Part shown: piece after piece, positions 17,563 through 25,449 of the stretch
How positions within the stretch are numbered: position 1 is the stretch's first letter
How the letters are laid out: each line of letters opens with the position of its first letter
Source: Methylotenera_A sp040387515
Lineage (GTDB): Bacteria > Pseudomonadota > Gammaproteobacteria > Burkholderiales > Methylophilaceae
Reading direction: 5' to 3'
Length of the DNA stretch: 38,664 nucleotides
NCBI GenBank assembly: GCA_040387515.1
Contig: JAZKDP010000008.1
Span: 1-38,664, forward strand
Program-made: the position numbers and the translations under genes
Notes under the pieces: model-generated
Told to the model about the DNA's origin: nothing
Seen by the model: the letters and a program-made list of their open reading frames with translations, nothing else
Databases searched by the model: none

Positions 17563-17593
17563 AGCCATAAAATTTAAGCTTGGAATTTAATCT

Positions 17594-18829
17594 ATGAGCC
17601 AAAAACGTCGCGTTGTCATTACTGGTTTGGGTGTTGTTTCCCCTGTTGGTATCGGCACATCAACCGCTTGGGAAAACCTAGTTAAAGGCCAATCTGGCAT
17701 CACACGCATCACTAAATTTGATCCGTCTGCCTTTTCTTCACAAATAGCTGGCGAAGTAAAAAACTTTAATGCCGAAGATTATTTATCTGCAAAAGAAGCA
17801 CGTCGTATGGATACTTTTATTCAATACGGCTTAGTTGCTGGCATTGAGGCATTTAAAGATTCTGGTATTGAAGTCACCGAACAAAACGCAGAGCGTATTG
17901 GCGTATCGATTGGCTCAGGTATCGGTGGTTTAGGGCTTATTGAATCCACCAACGATAGCTATGATGAAGGCGGCCCACGCAAGATTTCACCTTTTTTCAT
18001 CCCTGGCACAATCATTAATATGATCTCAGGCAATTTAAGCATTATGTTTGGCTTAAAAGGCCCAAATGTGGCGATTGTGACAGCTTGTACCACAGGCACT
18101 CACTCGATTGGTGATGCTGCGCGTATGATTGAATACGGCGATGCTGATGTGATGGTAGCAGGTGGTGCTGAAGCTGCGATTACAGAATTAAGTGTAGGTG
18201 GTTTCGCATCTGCGCGCGCCTTATCCAATCGCAATGATGACCCTGCAACTGCAAGCCGTCCGTGGGATAAAGACCGTGACGGTTTTGTAATAGGCGAGGG
18301 TGCTGGCGTGCTGGTGTTAGAAGAGTATGAACATGCCAAAGCACGTGGTGCACGCATTTACGCTGAGCTATCGGGTTATGGCATGAGTGCAGACGCCTAT
18401 CACATGACAGCGCCAAATATGGATGGGCCACGCCGTAGTATGGTAAACGCGCTTAAAAATGCGGGCATTAACCCAGAACAAGTAGAGTTTATGAACGCAC
18501 ATGGTACGTCTACACCATTGGGTGATGCCAACGAAACTAACGCTATTAAAGCGACGTTCGGTGATCATGCATATAAATTAGTAGTGAACTCAACTAAATC
18601 GATGACAGGCCACTTATTAGGCGGCGCAGGCGGTTTAGAATCGGTATTTACCGTACTTTCTATTTACAATCAAATCTCACCGCCGACTATTAATATTTTC
18701 AACCAAGATCCTGATTGCGATTTGGATTATTGCGCCAATACTGCGCGTGATATGAAAATAAACTACGCGCTTAAAAACAACTTCGGTTTTGGCGGAACCA
18801 ACGGAAGTTTGGTTTTCAAGAAAATCTAA
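17594..18829 (+). CDS. fabF: 3-oxoacyl-ACP synthase II (FabF)
   Basis: FabF elongates acyl-ACP by condensation with malonyl-ACP and sets the membrane's unsaturated/long-chain balance. The Cys-His-His triad is visible: Cys165 in V-T-A-C-T-T-G, His303 in N-A-H-G-T-S-T and His340 in M-T-G-H-L-L-G-G-A-G-G. G-F-G-G-T-N at the C-terminus is the family loop. Length 411 is standard. A strong terminator follows at 18903. Confidence 0.97.
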   Translation: MSQKRRVVITGLGVVSPVGIGTSTAWENLVKGQSGITRITKFDPSAFSSQIAGEVKNFNAEDYLSAKEARRMDTFIQYGLVAGIEAFKDSGIEVTEQNAERIGVSIGSGIGGLGLIESTNDSYDEGGPRKISPFFIPGTIINMISGNLSIMFGLKGPNVAIVTACTTGTHSIGDAARMIEYGDADVMVAGGAEAAITELSVGGFASARALSNRNDDPATASRPWDKDRDGFVIGEGAGVLVLEEYEHAKARGARIYAELSGYGMSADAYHMTAPNMDGPRRSMVNALKNAGINPEQVEFMNAHGTSTPLGDANETNAIKATFGDHAYKLVVNSTKSMTGHLLGGAGGLESVFTVLSIYNQISPPTINIFNQDPDCDLDYCANTARDMKINYALKNNFGFGGTNGSLVFKKI

Positions 18830-18902
18830 AGTGGCAGCTTGGTATTTAAAAAGATATAAATATTAAAAATACAAGCTTTTTAAAATAAGCGTGTATTTGT
18901 CT

Positions 18903-18936
18903 AAAAGCCTGCAAATTAAGCACTTGCAGGCTTTTT
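18903..18936 (+). terminator. Rho-independent terminator after fabF
   Basis: A perfect 12-bp repeat (AAAAGCCTGCAA at 18903-18914, TTGCAGGCTTTT at 18924-18935) has a 9-base loop and ends in five Ts. It closes the fab cluster. Confidence 0.88.
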
Positions 18937-18968
18937 AATTGACGCAAGCTATGGTTTAATTGCGCATC

Positions 18969-19802
18969 ATGTTACGCGCACAGACCTTTATCGTTAACGG
19001 TAGTTTTGACCACGCAATCTCTCCGCTTGATCGCGGTTTTGCCTATGGTGATGGTGTCTTTCGCACTATGGTGGTTTGCAGTGGCTTACCCGAATGTTGG
19101 CCGCAACACTATCAAAAACTGGTCGCTGATTGTGCCGCAATTAAAATCGTTTGCCCCAGTGCCGAATTGTTAATCAGTGATTTACAGCAACTATTTTCAG
19201 AGGAAGAAGTTGCTAAAAATTCAGTCGCTGTCGTCAAAATCATTATCACCAGAGGCGAGGGTGAGCGTGGTTATGCACCACCAGCTATTACCAATCCTTT
19301 GCGGGTGTTGATTAAAACGGATATACCAGTATATCCAAGCAGTTATTTTAGTGAAGGTGTGCATTTGCACGTTTGCAACACAACGTTAGCGGCACAGCCT
19401 TCACTGGCCGGAGTCAAGCATTTAAACCGCTTAGAAAACGTGCTGGCACGCATGGAATGGACAGACCCAAACGTTGCAGATGGCATTATGCTGGATAGTG
19501 ATCAGCAGGTAATTGAATGTACTTCTGCGAATGTTTTTATTTGTAATGGCAATACATTGCTTACACCAAGCCTTAATCAGTGCGGTATTGCAGGCATCAC
19601 GCGACAACGCATTATGGATTTAGCCCATTTAATTGGCTTAACAGTAAAAGTTGAATCATTTAATTTAGATCGATTATTTGCAGCGGAGGCAGTATTAATT
19701 ACCAATAGTTTATACGGCGTTTTTCAGGCTAAGCGCGTACAGCAAAAAACTTGGGCGCCGACTTCATTGGCTGTCGATATTAGAGAAATACTAAAAGTAT
19801 GA
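18969..19802 (+). CDS. pabC: Aminodeoxychorismate lyase (PabC)
   Basis: PabC is a PLP enzyme of aminotransferase fold IV that releases pyruvate from 4-amino-4-deoxychorismate to give p-aminobenzoate for folate. The fold-type signature L-D-R-G-F-A-Y-G-D-G-V-F is near residue 20. The PLP lysine is about Lys150 in G-V-K-H-L-N-R-L-E-N, and C-T-S-A-N-V-F follows. ATG 18969 is preferred to TTG 18960; neither has a clear ribosome site. The stop overlaps the mltG start (ATGA). Placement before mltG and tmk matches many proteobacteria. Confidence 0.92.
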   Translation: MLRAQTFIVNGSFDHAISPLDRGFAYGDGVFRTMVVCSGLPECWPQHYQKLVADCAAIKIVCPSAELLISDLQQLFSEEEVAKNSVAVVKIIITRGEGERGYAPPAITNPLRVLIKTDIPVYPSSYFSEGVHLHVCNTTLAAQPSLAGVKHLNRLENVLARMEWTDPNVADGIMLDSDQQVIECTSANVFICNGNTLLTPSLNQCGIAGITRQRIMDLAHLIGLTVKVESFNLDRLFAAEAVLITNSLYGVFQAKRVQQKTWAPTSLAVDIREILKV

Positions 19803-20800
19803 TGCGCATTTTAAAATTAAGCATAGTGTTAAGTTTGATTGCCAGCATTTTGCTGACTGTTTGGATGGTTAAATACGCCAAAACATCACTCAAGCTTGCA
19901 CCACAGGCACAGGAAATCACAATTAAGCCTAAAAGTGGTTTAAAAAGTATCGCCAATCAGTTGGTTGAACAAAAGGTTCTACGTAGTGCGTGGCCATTTA
20001 TTGTGCTGGGAAAAGTGTTAAGAAAAGAGCCTTATTTACAGGCTGGCGATTACACTTTGAACAAAAACATCACGCCGTATCAACTATTATTATCGCTGAA
20101 CCATGGCAAGACAACGCAAGGAAGCATTACTTTTATCGAAGGCAAAACGTTTAAAGAAATGCGAGCAAAACTGGCGAAAAATGATGCGATTAAAAACACC
20201 ATTCAAGGTTTGTCCGATGCACAAGTGATGGCGGTTGTCGGTAAGAATGAGCGTCATGCAGAAGGTTTATTTTTCCCAGATACTTTTTACTTTGATAGAG
20301 GCACACTGGATACGGTTATATTAAAGCGTGCTTATGACAGCATGCAGGCCAAGTTAAACAAAGCTTGGGATAACAAAGCGCCTAATTTACCTTATAAAAA
20401 TAGTTATGATGTGCTGATCATGGCGTCAATCATAGAAAAAGAGACGGGGAAAGCTTCTGAGCGCCCAATGATTTCGGGTGTTTTTTTAAATCGATTACAC
20501 ATTGGCATGCGCTTGCAAACTGACCCTACGGTTATTTATGGCATGGGCGACCAATATGATGGAAATATTCGCCGCAAAGACTTATTGAAAGACACGCCGC
20601 ATAACACTTACACACGAAAAGGTTTGCCACCAACACCAATTGCGATGCCAGGATTAGCCTCTATTGAGGCGGCATTACATCCTGAAAAAACAAAAGCGCT
20701 GTATTTTGTTGGCAAAGGCGATGGTAGCCATGTGTTTTCGAATTCGTTGACAGAGCATAATCGCGCTGTTTATCAGTACCAAATTAAAGCAAATAAATAA
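19799..20800 (+). CDS. mltG: Endolytic murein transglycosylase MltG
   Basis: MltG cleaves nascent glycan strands in the periplasm and is thought to set their length. An N-terminal membrane anchor (about residues 5-25) is followed by a LysM-like region (I-K-P-K-S-G-L-K-S-I-A-N-Q-L) and the YceG catalytic domain. The catalytic glutamate is probably Glu213 in M-A-S-I-I-E-K-E-T-G, and L-Q-T-D-P-T-V-I-Y-G-M-G follows. Length is 333 residues. It is translationally coupled to pabC. Confidence 0.95.
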   Translation: MMRILKLSIVLSLIASILLTVWMVKYAKTSLKLAPQAQEITIKPKSGLKSIANQLVEQKVLRSAWPFIVLGKVLRKEPYLQAGDYTLNKNITPYQLLLSLNHGKTTQGSITFIEGKTFKEMRAKLAKNDAIKNTIQGLSDAQVMAVVGKNERHAEGLFFPDTFYFDRGTLDTVILKRAYDSMQAKLNKAWDNKAPNLPYKNSYDVLIMASIIEKETGKASERPMISGVFLNRLHIGMRLQTDPTVIYGMGDQYDGNIRRKDLLKDTPHNTYTRKGLPPTPIAMPGLASIEAALHPEKTKALYFVGKGDGSHVFSNSLTEHNRAVYQYQIKANK

Positions 20801-20831
20801 ACATTTATATTAGATAAAAAATGAGCAGCTA

Positions 20832-21440
20832 TTGAAAAAGGGTAAATTTATTACATTGGAAGGTATGGATGGCGCGGGCAAAAGCACGCACATACCTACT
20901 ATTGTTGCATTGCTTGAGGCACGCGGTGTAGAAGTGGTTTCAACCAGAGAACCAGGCGGGACAGCACTTGGTGAACAATTGCGTACATTATTGTTGCATG
21001 AACCTATGCACGCGGAAACAGAAACGCTACTTATGTTTGCAGCAAGGCGCGAACATATTGCCAATGTGATTGAACCCGCTTTAGCTCGTGGTGCTTACGT
21101 GTTATCAGATCGATTCACTGATGCTACCTATGCTTATCAGTGCGGTGCAAAAGGGGTATCAGCCGACAAAGTTAAGCAATTGGAAATTTGGGTGCAAGGC
21201 GATTTACGCCCAGATGCGACTTTATTATTTGATGTGCCCGTTGAAGTTAGTCTTCAACGGCTCGCAAACGCACGTGAACCAGATAAATTTGAACGTGAAA
21301 ATGCGCAGTTTTTTGAAAAATTGCGCCAAGCTTATTTGCAAAGAGCGGCAGAAAATCTCAATAGTTTTCATATTATTAATGCTAATCAGTCAATTGAGTA
21401 TGTTAAAGCTTTAGTTGAGAAGATAATTTCAACACTATGA
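20832..21440 (+). CDS. tmk: Thymidylate kinase
   Basis: Tmk phosphorylates dTMP to dTDP. The P-loop G-M-D-G-A-G-K-S-T is at residues 11-19. V-S-T-R-E-P-G-G-T, L-S-D-R-F-T-D-A-T-Y-A-Y-Q and R-A-N-E-type lid residues further on are typical. Length is 202. No ATG fits the N-terminus (K-K-G-K-F-I-T-L-E-G); TTG 20832 is the only reasonable start, with only a weak GAGCAG upstream. It lies 31 bases after mltG and just before holB. Confidence 0.95.
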   Translation: MKKGKFITLEGMDGAGKSTHIPTIVALLEARGVEVVSTREPGGTALGEQLRTLLLHEPMHAETETLLMFAARREHIANVIEPALARGAYVLSDRFTDATYAYQCGAKGVSADKVKQLEIWVQGDLRPDATLLFDVPVEVSLQRLANAREPDKFERENAQFFEKLRQAYLQRAAENLNSFHIINANQSIEYVKALVEKIISTL

Positions 21441-21452
21441 TTACTATTGATT

Positions 21453-22433
21453 ATGTATAGCTGGCACACACAACAATGGCAACACATTATGCAACAGCGC
21501 AAAAATCTGCCGCATGCACTACTATTACGAGGAGGTGCTGGCGCAGGTAAGCAAGATTTTGCGATTGAGCTATCGCGCAGTCTTTTGTGTCAGGCGCCAA
21601 TAGATACACATGCCTGCGGTGTTTGTGTGAGTTGTGGTTGGTTTAAGGAGATGCACCATCCAGATTTTCGCTTAATTGGCCCAGAAGATGCGGATACCAG
21701 TGAAGATGCACCCAAGAAAAAAGCGACTAAGAAAAGCCAAATCTCAGTCGCACAAATCCGCCAACTTATTGATTATTTAAGCTTATCTTCACATCAGGTT
21801 AATCATCATCGCGTGATATTAATCTCGCCAGCAGAAACGCTCAATATCGCTTCTGCCAATGCTTTGCTGAAAATGTTAGAAGAGCCGCCAGCTAATACCT
21901 TGTTTTTATTGGTGAGTAACCAGCCCCAACGTTTATTGGCAACGATTACGAGTCGTTGCCAAGCAATCGATATGCTGTTGCCAAATAAAGATGAAGCTTT
22001 AAACTGGCTTAATGCGCAAGGTGTCAATAATGCAGAAACTTTACTGAATTATGCTGGCGGGGCTCCCTTGTCAGCATTACAGGCTTCAGAAAACGGTGAT
22101 GCAACAATCGCTCTAATCAATCAATTAACTTTAGGTGCACAATTACAACCGTTTGCTTGCGCGCCTGCATTTTTAGCGCTTGGAATGGAGCGCGCAATTG
22201 ATACTTTACAGAAATGGATTTTTGATTTGATGTCATATAAATTAACACAAAAATCCAGATATCACGCGCAGCACATTAAGACTTTGCAAGCCTTATGCAA
22301 AAGCGTAAACTTAAACGCATTAATCGGTTTTCAGCAAAAATTATGTGATGCTAAAAAGATGGCCAACCATCCTTTAAGCAATGAAATGCAATTAGAAAAT
22401 ATACTTTTGCACTACACCAAAATCTTTAACTAA
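21453..22433 (+). CDS. holB: DNA polymerase III subunit delta' (HolB)
   Basis: HolB is the stator subunit of the clamp loader, an AAA+ protein without an active ATPase. It has a degenerate P-loop region (G-G-A-G-A-G-K), a cysteine zinc module (C-x-7-C-x-x-C-x-x-C around residues 46-58), N-A-L-L-K-M-L-E-E-P-P and the sensor/arginine-finger S-R-C-Q. ATG 21453 is chosen over TTG 21447. It begins 12 bases after tmk. Confidence 0.93.
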   Translation: MYSWHTQQWQHIMQQRKNLPHALLLRGGAGAGKQDFAIELSRSLLCQAPIDTHACGVCVSCGWFKEMHHPDFRLIGPEDADTSEDAPKKKATKKSQISVAQIRQLIDYLSLSSHQVNHHRVILISPAETLNIASANALLKMLEEPPANTLFLLVSNQPQRLLATITSRCQAIDMLLPNKDEALNWLNAQGVNNAETLLNYAGGAPLSALQASENGDATIALINQLTLGAQLQPFACAPAFLALGMERAIDTLQKWIFDLMSYKLTQKSRYHAQHIKTLQALCKSVNLNALIGFQQKLCDAKKMANHPLSNEMQLENILLHYTKIFN

Positions 22434-22488
22434 AATCTTTCATTGATCTTAAAACTAGAATTAAAAATAGGCTAATTACTTTAACCAT

Positions 22489-22884
22489 ATGACTACGCAA
22501 GATATATCCACGCAAGCAGACATTAATCCAATCACCGACCAATCCATTAATAAGCCTGGCGTGTTGTCATTGGCAATTAAAGAGAAATCGGCGCTGTATG
22601 CCGCTTATATGCCTTATATAAAAGGTGGTGGCTTATTTATTCCCACCAATAAAAACTTTAAAATTGGCGAAGAAGTGTTCATGTTATTGAGTTTAGTGGA
22701 TGATCCCGTCAAGTTAAAAGTGGTTGGTAAGGTCGTTTGGACAACGCCGACCAGTTCAGCAAATCGCCCGCAGGGTATTGGCGTGCAATTTAGTGATAAA
22801 GATGGTGGTTTAGAAGTTAGGAATAAAATTGAAAACATCTTGGGCAGCAGTTTAAAGTCCAATCGAGCCACACATACCATGTAA
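22489..22884 (+). CDS. pilZ: PilZ domain protein
   Basis: This 131-residue protein has the small beta-barrel of the PilZ family: G-V-L-S-L-A-I-K-E-K, G-G-L-F-I-P-T-N, L-K-V-V-G-K-V-V-W-T and G-I-G-V-Q-F. The N-terminal RxxxR c-di-GMP motif is not visible, as in the type IV pilus PilZ proteins that do not bind c-di-GMP. Genes of this type next to holB are typically pilZ proper, required for pilus assembly. It lies 55 bases after holB. Confidence 0.88.
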   Translation: MTTQDISTQADINPITDQSINKPGVLSLAIKEKSALYAAYMPYIKGGGLFIPTNKNFKIGEEVFMLLSLVDDPVKLKVVGKVVWTTPTSSANRPQGIGVQFSDKDGGLEVRNKIENILGSSLKSNRATHTM

Positions 22885-22946
22885 TTTTGCCATGTAAGTT
22901 TTTGCAACACTTTGGCTTTATGCCATCCATTTAGTAGGTTACTTTT

Positions 22947-23723
22947 ATGTTAGTCGATTCGCATTGCCACCTGAACTTCCCTGAACTGGTCCAAAACATT
23001 GATGCGATTAGACAATCAATGGTCGAAGCGCAGGTTGGGCATGCATTATGTGTTTCAGTTACCTTAGATAAATTCCCTCAAGTATTAAGCCTAGCAACAC
23101 AGTTTGATAACTTCTACGCCTCCGTTGGCGTACATCCAGACTATGAAGATATTCAAGAGCCTACCGTAGAAGAATTAGTTAACCTCGCTAAACACCCAAA
23201 AGTTATCGCAATAGGTGAAACAGGGTTAGATTACTTTAGGTTAACAGGCGATTTAGAGTGGCAGCGTGAACGCTTTCGCACCCACATTCAAGCCGCTATT
23301 TTAGCCAATAAACCTTTAATTATTCATACTAGAAGTGCGGCTGAAGATACTTTGCACATTATGAAAGAAGAGGGCGCAAACCGAGTCGGCGGTGTGATGC
23401 ATTGTTTTACTGAAAACTTAGAGGTAGCATTAGCGGCGATTGAGATGGGGTTTTATATTTCATTTTCGGGGATTGTCACTTTTAAAAACGCCACGCAAAT
23501 AAAAACTGTTGCACAAGCAGTTCCGTTAAATCGCATATTGGTAGAAACAGATTCACCTTATTTGGCACCAATTCCTTTCCGTGGAAAAACCAATCAACCC
23601 GCTTATGTGAGATATGTCGCACAAGAAATCGCTAATTTGCGTGGTATTAGTTTAGAGACGGTGATGAATGCGACAACAGAGAATTTCTTTACCTTGTTTA
23701 AACAGGCAAAGCAGTTTAATTAA
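22947..23723 (+). CDS. TatD family metal-dependent hydrolase (YcfH-like)
   Basis: The protein is a TIM-barrel metallohydrolase of the TatD family, which includes 3'-5' exonucleases and D-aminoacyl-tRNA-type deacylases. The first metal motif is D-S-H-C-H-L (His6, His8). G-E-T-G-L-D-Y, I-I-H-T-R-S-A, M-H-C-F-T and V-E-T-D-S-P-Y follow in order. Its position after holB and pilZ is that of E. coli YcfH rather than TatD. Length is 258 residues. Confidence 0.93.
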   Translation: MLVDSHCHLNFPELVQNIDAIRQSMVEAQVGHALCVSVTLDKFPQVLSLATQFDNFYASVGVHPDYEDIQEPTVEELVNLAKHPKVIAIGETGLDYFRLTGDLEWQRERFRTHIQAAILANKPLIIHTRSAAEDTLHIMKEEGANRVGGVMHCFTENLEVALAAIEMGFYISFSGIVTFKNATQIKTVAQAVPLNRILVETDSPYLAPIPFRGKTNQPAYVRYVAQEIANLRGISLETVMNATTENFFTLFKQAKQFN

Positions 23724-23725
23724 GC

Positions 23726-24490
23726 ATGCAGATTACTTTATTAGGCGTAGGCTCTAGCGCTGGAACCCCCGTAGTAGGTTGCAACTGCGCCACGTGTCAA
23801 TCCAGCAATCCCCGCAATAAACGCTCACGCTGCTCCAGTTTAATTACGCTGCCAACAGGTGAAAATATTTTAATTGATACAGGGCCTGATTTACGTAATC
23901 AGGCATTGCGTGAAAATATCAAGCGCGTAGATGCCGTGTTATATACGCACACGCATGCAGATCACTTGCATGGCATTGATGATTTGCGCGCATTTTGTCA
24001 GATTCAACGTGCGCAAATACCGTTATACACCAATCAGGATGCGGTGACGCATATCCAAAACAAATTTGGCTACACCTTGCGCGAGCCATGTGATTTTTGG
24101 GATCTACCTGTATTGCGCGCAGAAGTGATTAATCAGCCTTTCCAATTATTTAATACGCCTATCATTCCTATACCTGTGATGCATGGGAAAAGTCATATTT
24201 TCGGATATAGAATTGGCAATCTCGCGTATTTAACTGATGTGTCAGAGATTTCCGAGTCATCTTTTGATTTACTGCAGGGTTTAGATATTTTACTGCTAGA
24301 TTGTTTGCGTGAAACATCGCATCCAACACACATCAATATGGAACAAAGTTTAAGCTATATCAGTCGTATAAAAGCCAAACAAAGCTATATGATTCACATG
24401 ACGCATGATTTAGAATACGAAACCTTATCAGCCAAATTACCAGAGCATGTATTTGCGGGCTATGATGGTTTAAAATTAACATTTAGTTAA
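23726..24490 (+). CDS. Metallo-beta-lactamase-fold hydrolase (PhnP-like)
   Basis: The 254-residue protein has the two-metal HxHxDH motif at His75-His80 (T-H-T-H-A-D-H), a G-x-G-S-S-A-G-T-P start, and cysteines 19, 21 and 24 in V-G-C-N-C-A-T-C that resemble the structural zinc site of PhnP. The later histidines in V-M-H-G-K, the aspartate in Y-L-T-D-V-S and M-T-H-D complete the site. PhnP is a phosphodiesterase acting on cyclic ribose phosphates; no phn genes are nearby, so the substrate is open. It starts 2 bases after tatD. Confidence 0.88.
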   Translation: MQITLLGVGSSAGTPVVGCNCATCQSSNPRNKRSRCSSLITLPTGENILIDTGPDLRNQALRENIKRVDAVLYTHTHADHLHGIDDLRAFCQIQRAQIPLYTNQDAVTHIQNKFGYTLREPCDFWDLPVLRAEVINQPFQLFNTPIIPIPVMHGKSHIFGYRIGNLAYLTDVSEISESSFDLLQGLDILLLDCLRETSHPTHINMEQSLSYISRIKAKQSYMIHMTHDLEYETLSAKLPEHVFAGYDGLKLTFS

Positions 24491-24583
24491 TGTGCGTCAA
24501 CAGTTGGTTATGTTGTGGCGTTACTAGTAAGTGGTTTACAAAACTGTAACAGAATATAAAAATCTAGAATCAAGGGGCAGTGA

Positions 24584-24961
24584 ATGATACAAAGTAATTT
24601 CAAATCAGCCATCGTATTAATCGCAGGCATATTAACGATTGGCCTTGCTGGTGTGGCTCAAGCGGCGGGTAAAACGTATACGGAAGATGAGTTTTTAAAT
24701 AAATTTAGTGGTAAATCAAAAAAAGTCATTGTTGATACATTGGGTGCACCAGCCAAAAAACAACTTTCAGTTAAACCAACCAATGCCAGCACAATCATCG
24801 GTAAAAATGTAGACGGGGAAAAAGGCCAGAAACCCGTTAAAGTGGAAATGTGGTATTACAACAATATCGTCACATACGACAAAAAACGCACCTACAAAGA
24901 AACTGAGATTACTTTTGTAAATGATCGCGCCATGAATATTGCATTCTTTAATAATCGATAA
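24584..24961 (+). CDS. Small secreted protein of unknown function
   Basis: I do not recognise a specific family. The 125-residue product starts with a clear signal peptide (hydrophobic core A-I-V-L-I-A-G-I-L-T-I-G, cleavage after A-Q-A). It is followed by a mature part with K-K-V-I-V-D-T-L-G-A-P, W-Y-Y-N-N-I and E-I-T-F-V-N-D-R. The order G-x-P ... W-x-Y ... F is loosely like BamE/OmlA-type small folds, but there is no lipobox. AAGGGG at 24572-24577 is a good ribosome site. It stands alone, followed by a terminator at 24996. Confidence 0.75.
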   Translation: MIQSNFKSAIVLIAGILTIGLAGVAQAAGKTYTEDEFLNKFSGKSKKVIVDTLGAPAKKQLSVKPTNASTIIGKNVDGEKGQKPVKVEMWYYNNIVTYDKKRTYKETEITFVNDRAMNIAFFNNR

Positions 24962-24995
24962 TTGATTCATTTAAACGCATATTCAAACTAAAAAA

Positions 24996-25021
24996 AGCTG
25001 CAGTATTGCAGCTCTTTTTTT
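24996..25021. terminator. Terminator after the small secreted protein gene, probably bidirectional
   Basis: AGCTGCA (24996-25002) and TGCAGCT (25007-25013) form a 7-bp stem with a 4-base loop, followed by seven Ts at 25015-25021. A run of A before the stem means it could also end copZ transcripts coming from the other strand. Confidence 0.82.
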
Positions 25022-25102
25022 ATTGTACTTTTGCTTTAGGTTGTGCGTGGCGATTTACGTTGCTACCACGCTATCAACTCTTAAACTCCTGAATTTTAGC
25101 CA

Positions 25103-25294
25103 TTAATCAGGCGCATATCCAGCATCAGTAAGCGCTTTGGTAATGTTCTCAATTGGCATATCTGTTTCAACTTTAATCGTTTTTGTAGCTAGATCAGCCT
25201 CCACGATAGCTTCATCGTCCACTTTCTTAATCGCATTTTTAATGCCGTTGACACAGCCACCACAGCTCATTTTAGGGATATGGAATGTGTACAT
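25103..25294 (-). CDS. copZ: Copper chaperone (heavy-metal-associated domain protein)
   Basis: The 63-residue protein is a single heavy-metal-associated (HMA) domain. The metal site is K-M-S-C-G-G-C with Cys11 and Cys14, and the C-terminal A-L-T-D-A-G-Y-A-P-D is typical. It probably carries Cu(I) in the cytosol to the CopA pump encoded divergently. AAAGGA at 25302-25307 (minus strand) is a good ribosome site. Its promoter has the 19-base spacer of MerR-family targets. Confidence 0.93.
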   Translation of the reverse strand: MYTFHIPKMSCGGCVNGIKNAIKKVDDEAIVEADLATKTIKVETDMPIENITKALTDAGYAPD

Positions 25295-25330
25295 AGTAAA
25301 TTTCCTTTAATTTAAGATGAGTAAAACTGC

Positions 25331-25418
25331 ATTCTAAAGTTTACAATCATTGGAAGGTCAAGGAGAAGTCATCATTAAAATTAATGCTTGACCTTCCAAT
25401 AAGGGGAATCTTTAAGAT
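25331..25418. promoter_or_regulatory. Divergent copper-responsive promoters with CueR-type operators
   Basis: A perfect 14-bp inverted repeat (ATTGGAAGGTCAAG at 25349-25362, CTTGACCTTCCAAT at 25387-25400) contains the two -35 boxes. Rightwards, TTGACC (25388-25393) and TAAGAT (25413-25418) are 19 bases apart and face copA. Leftwards, TTGACC (25361-25356) and TAGAAT (25336-25331) are also 19 bases apart and face copZ. Overlong 19-bp spacers are the hallmark of promoters untwisted by MerR-family activators. The ACCTTCC element matches the known CueR half-site. Confidence 0.85.
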
Positions 25419-25449
25419 GACCGCCAATTATTGAAATTCGAGGTAAAAA

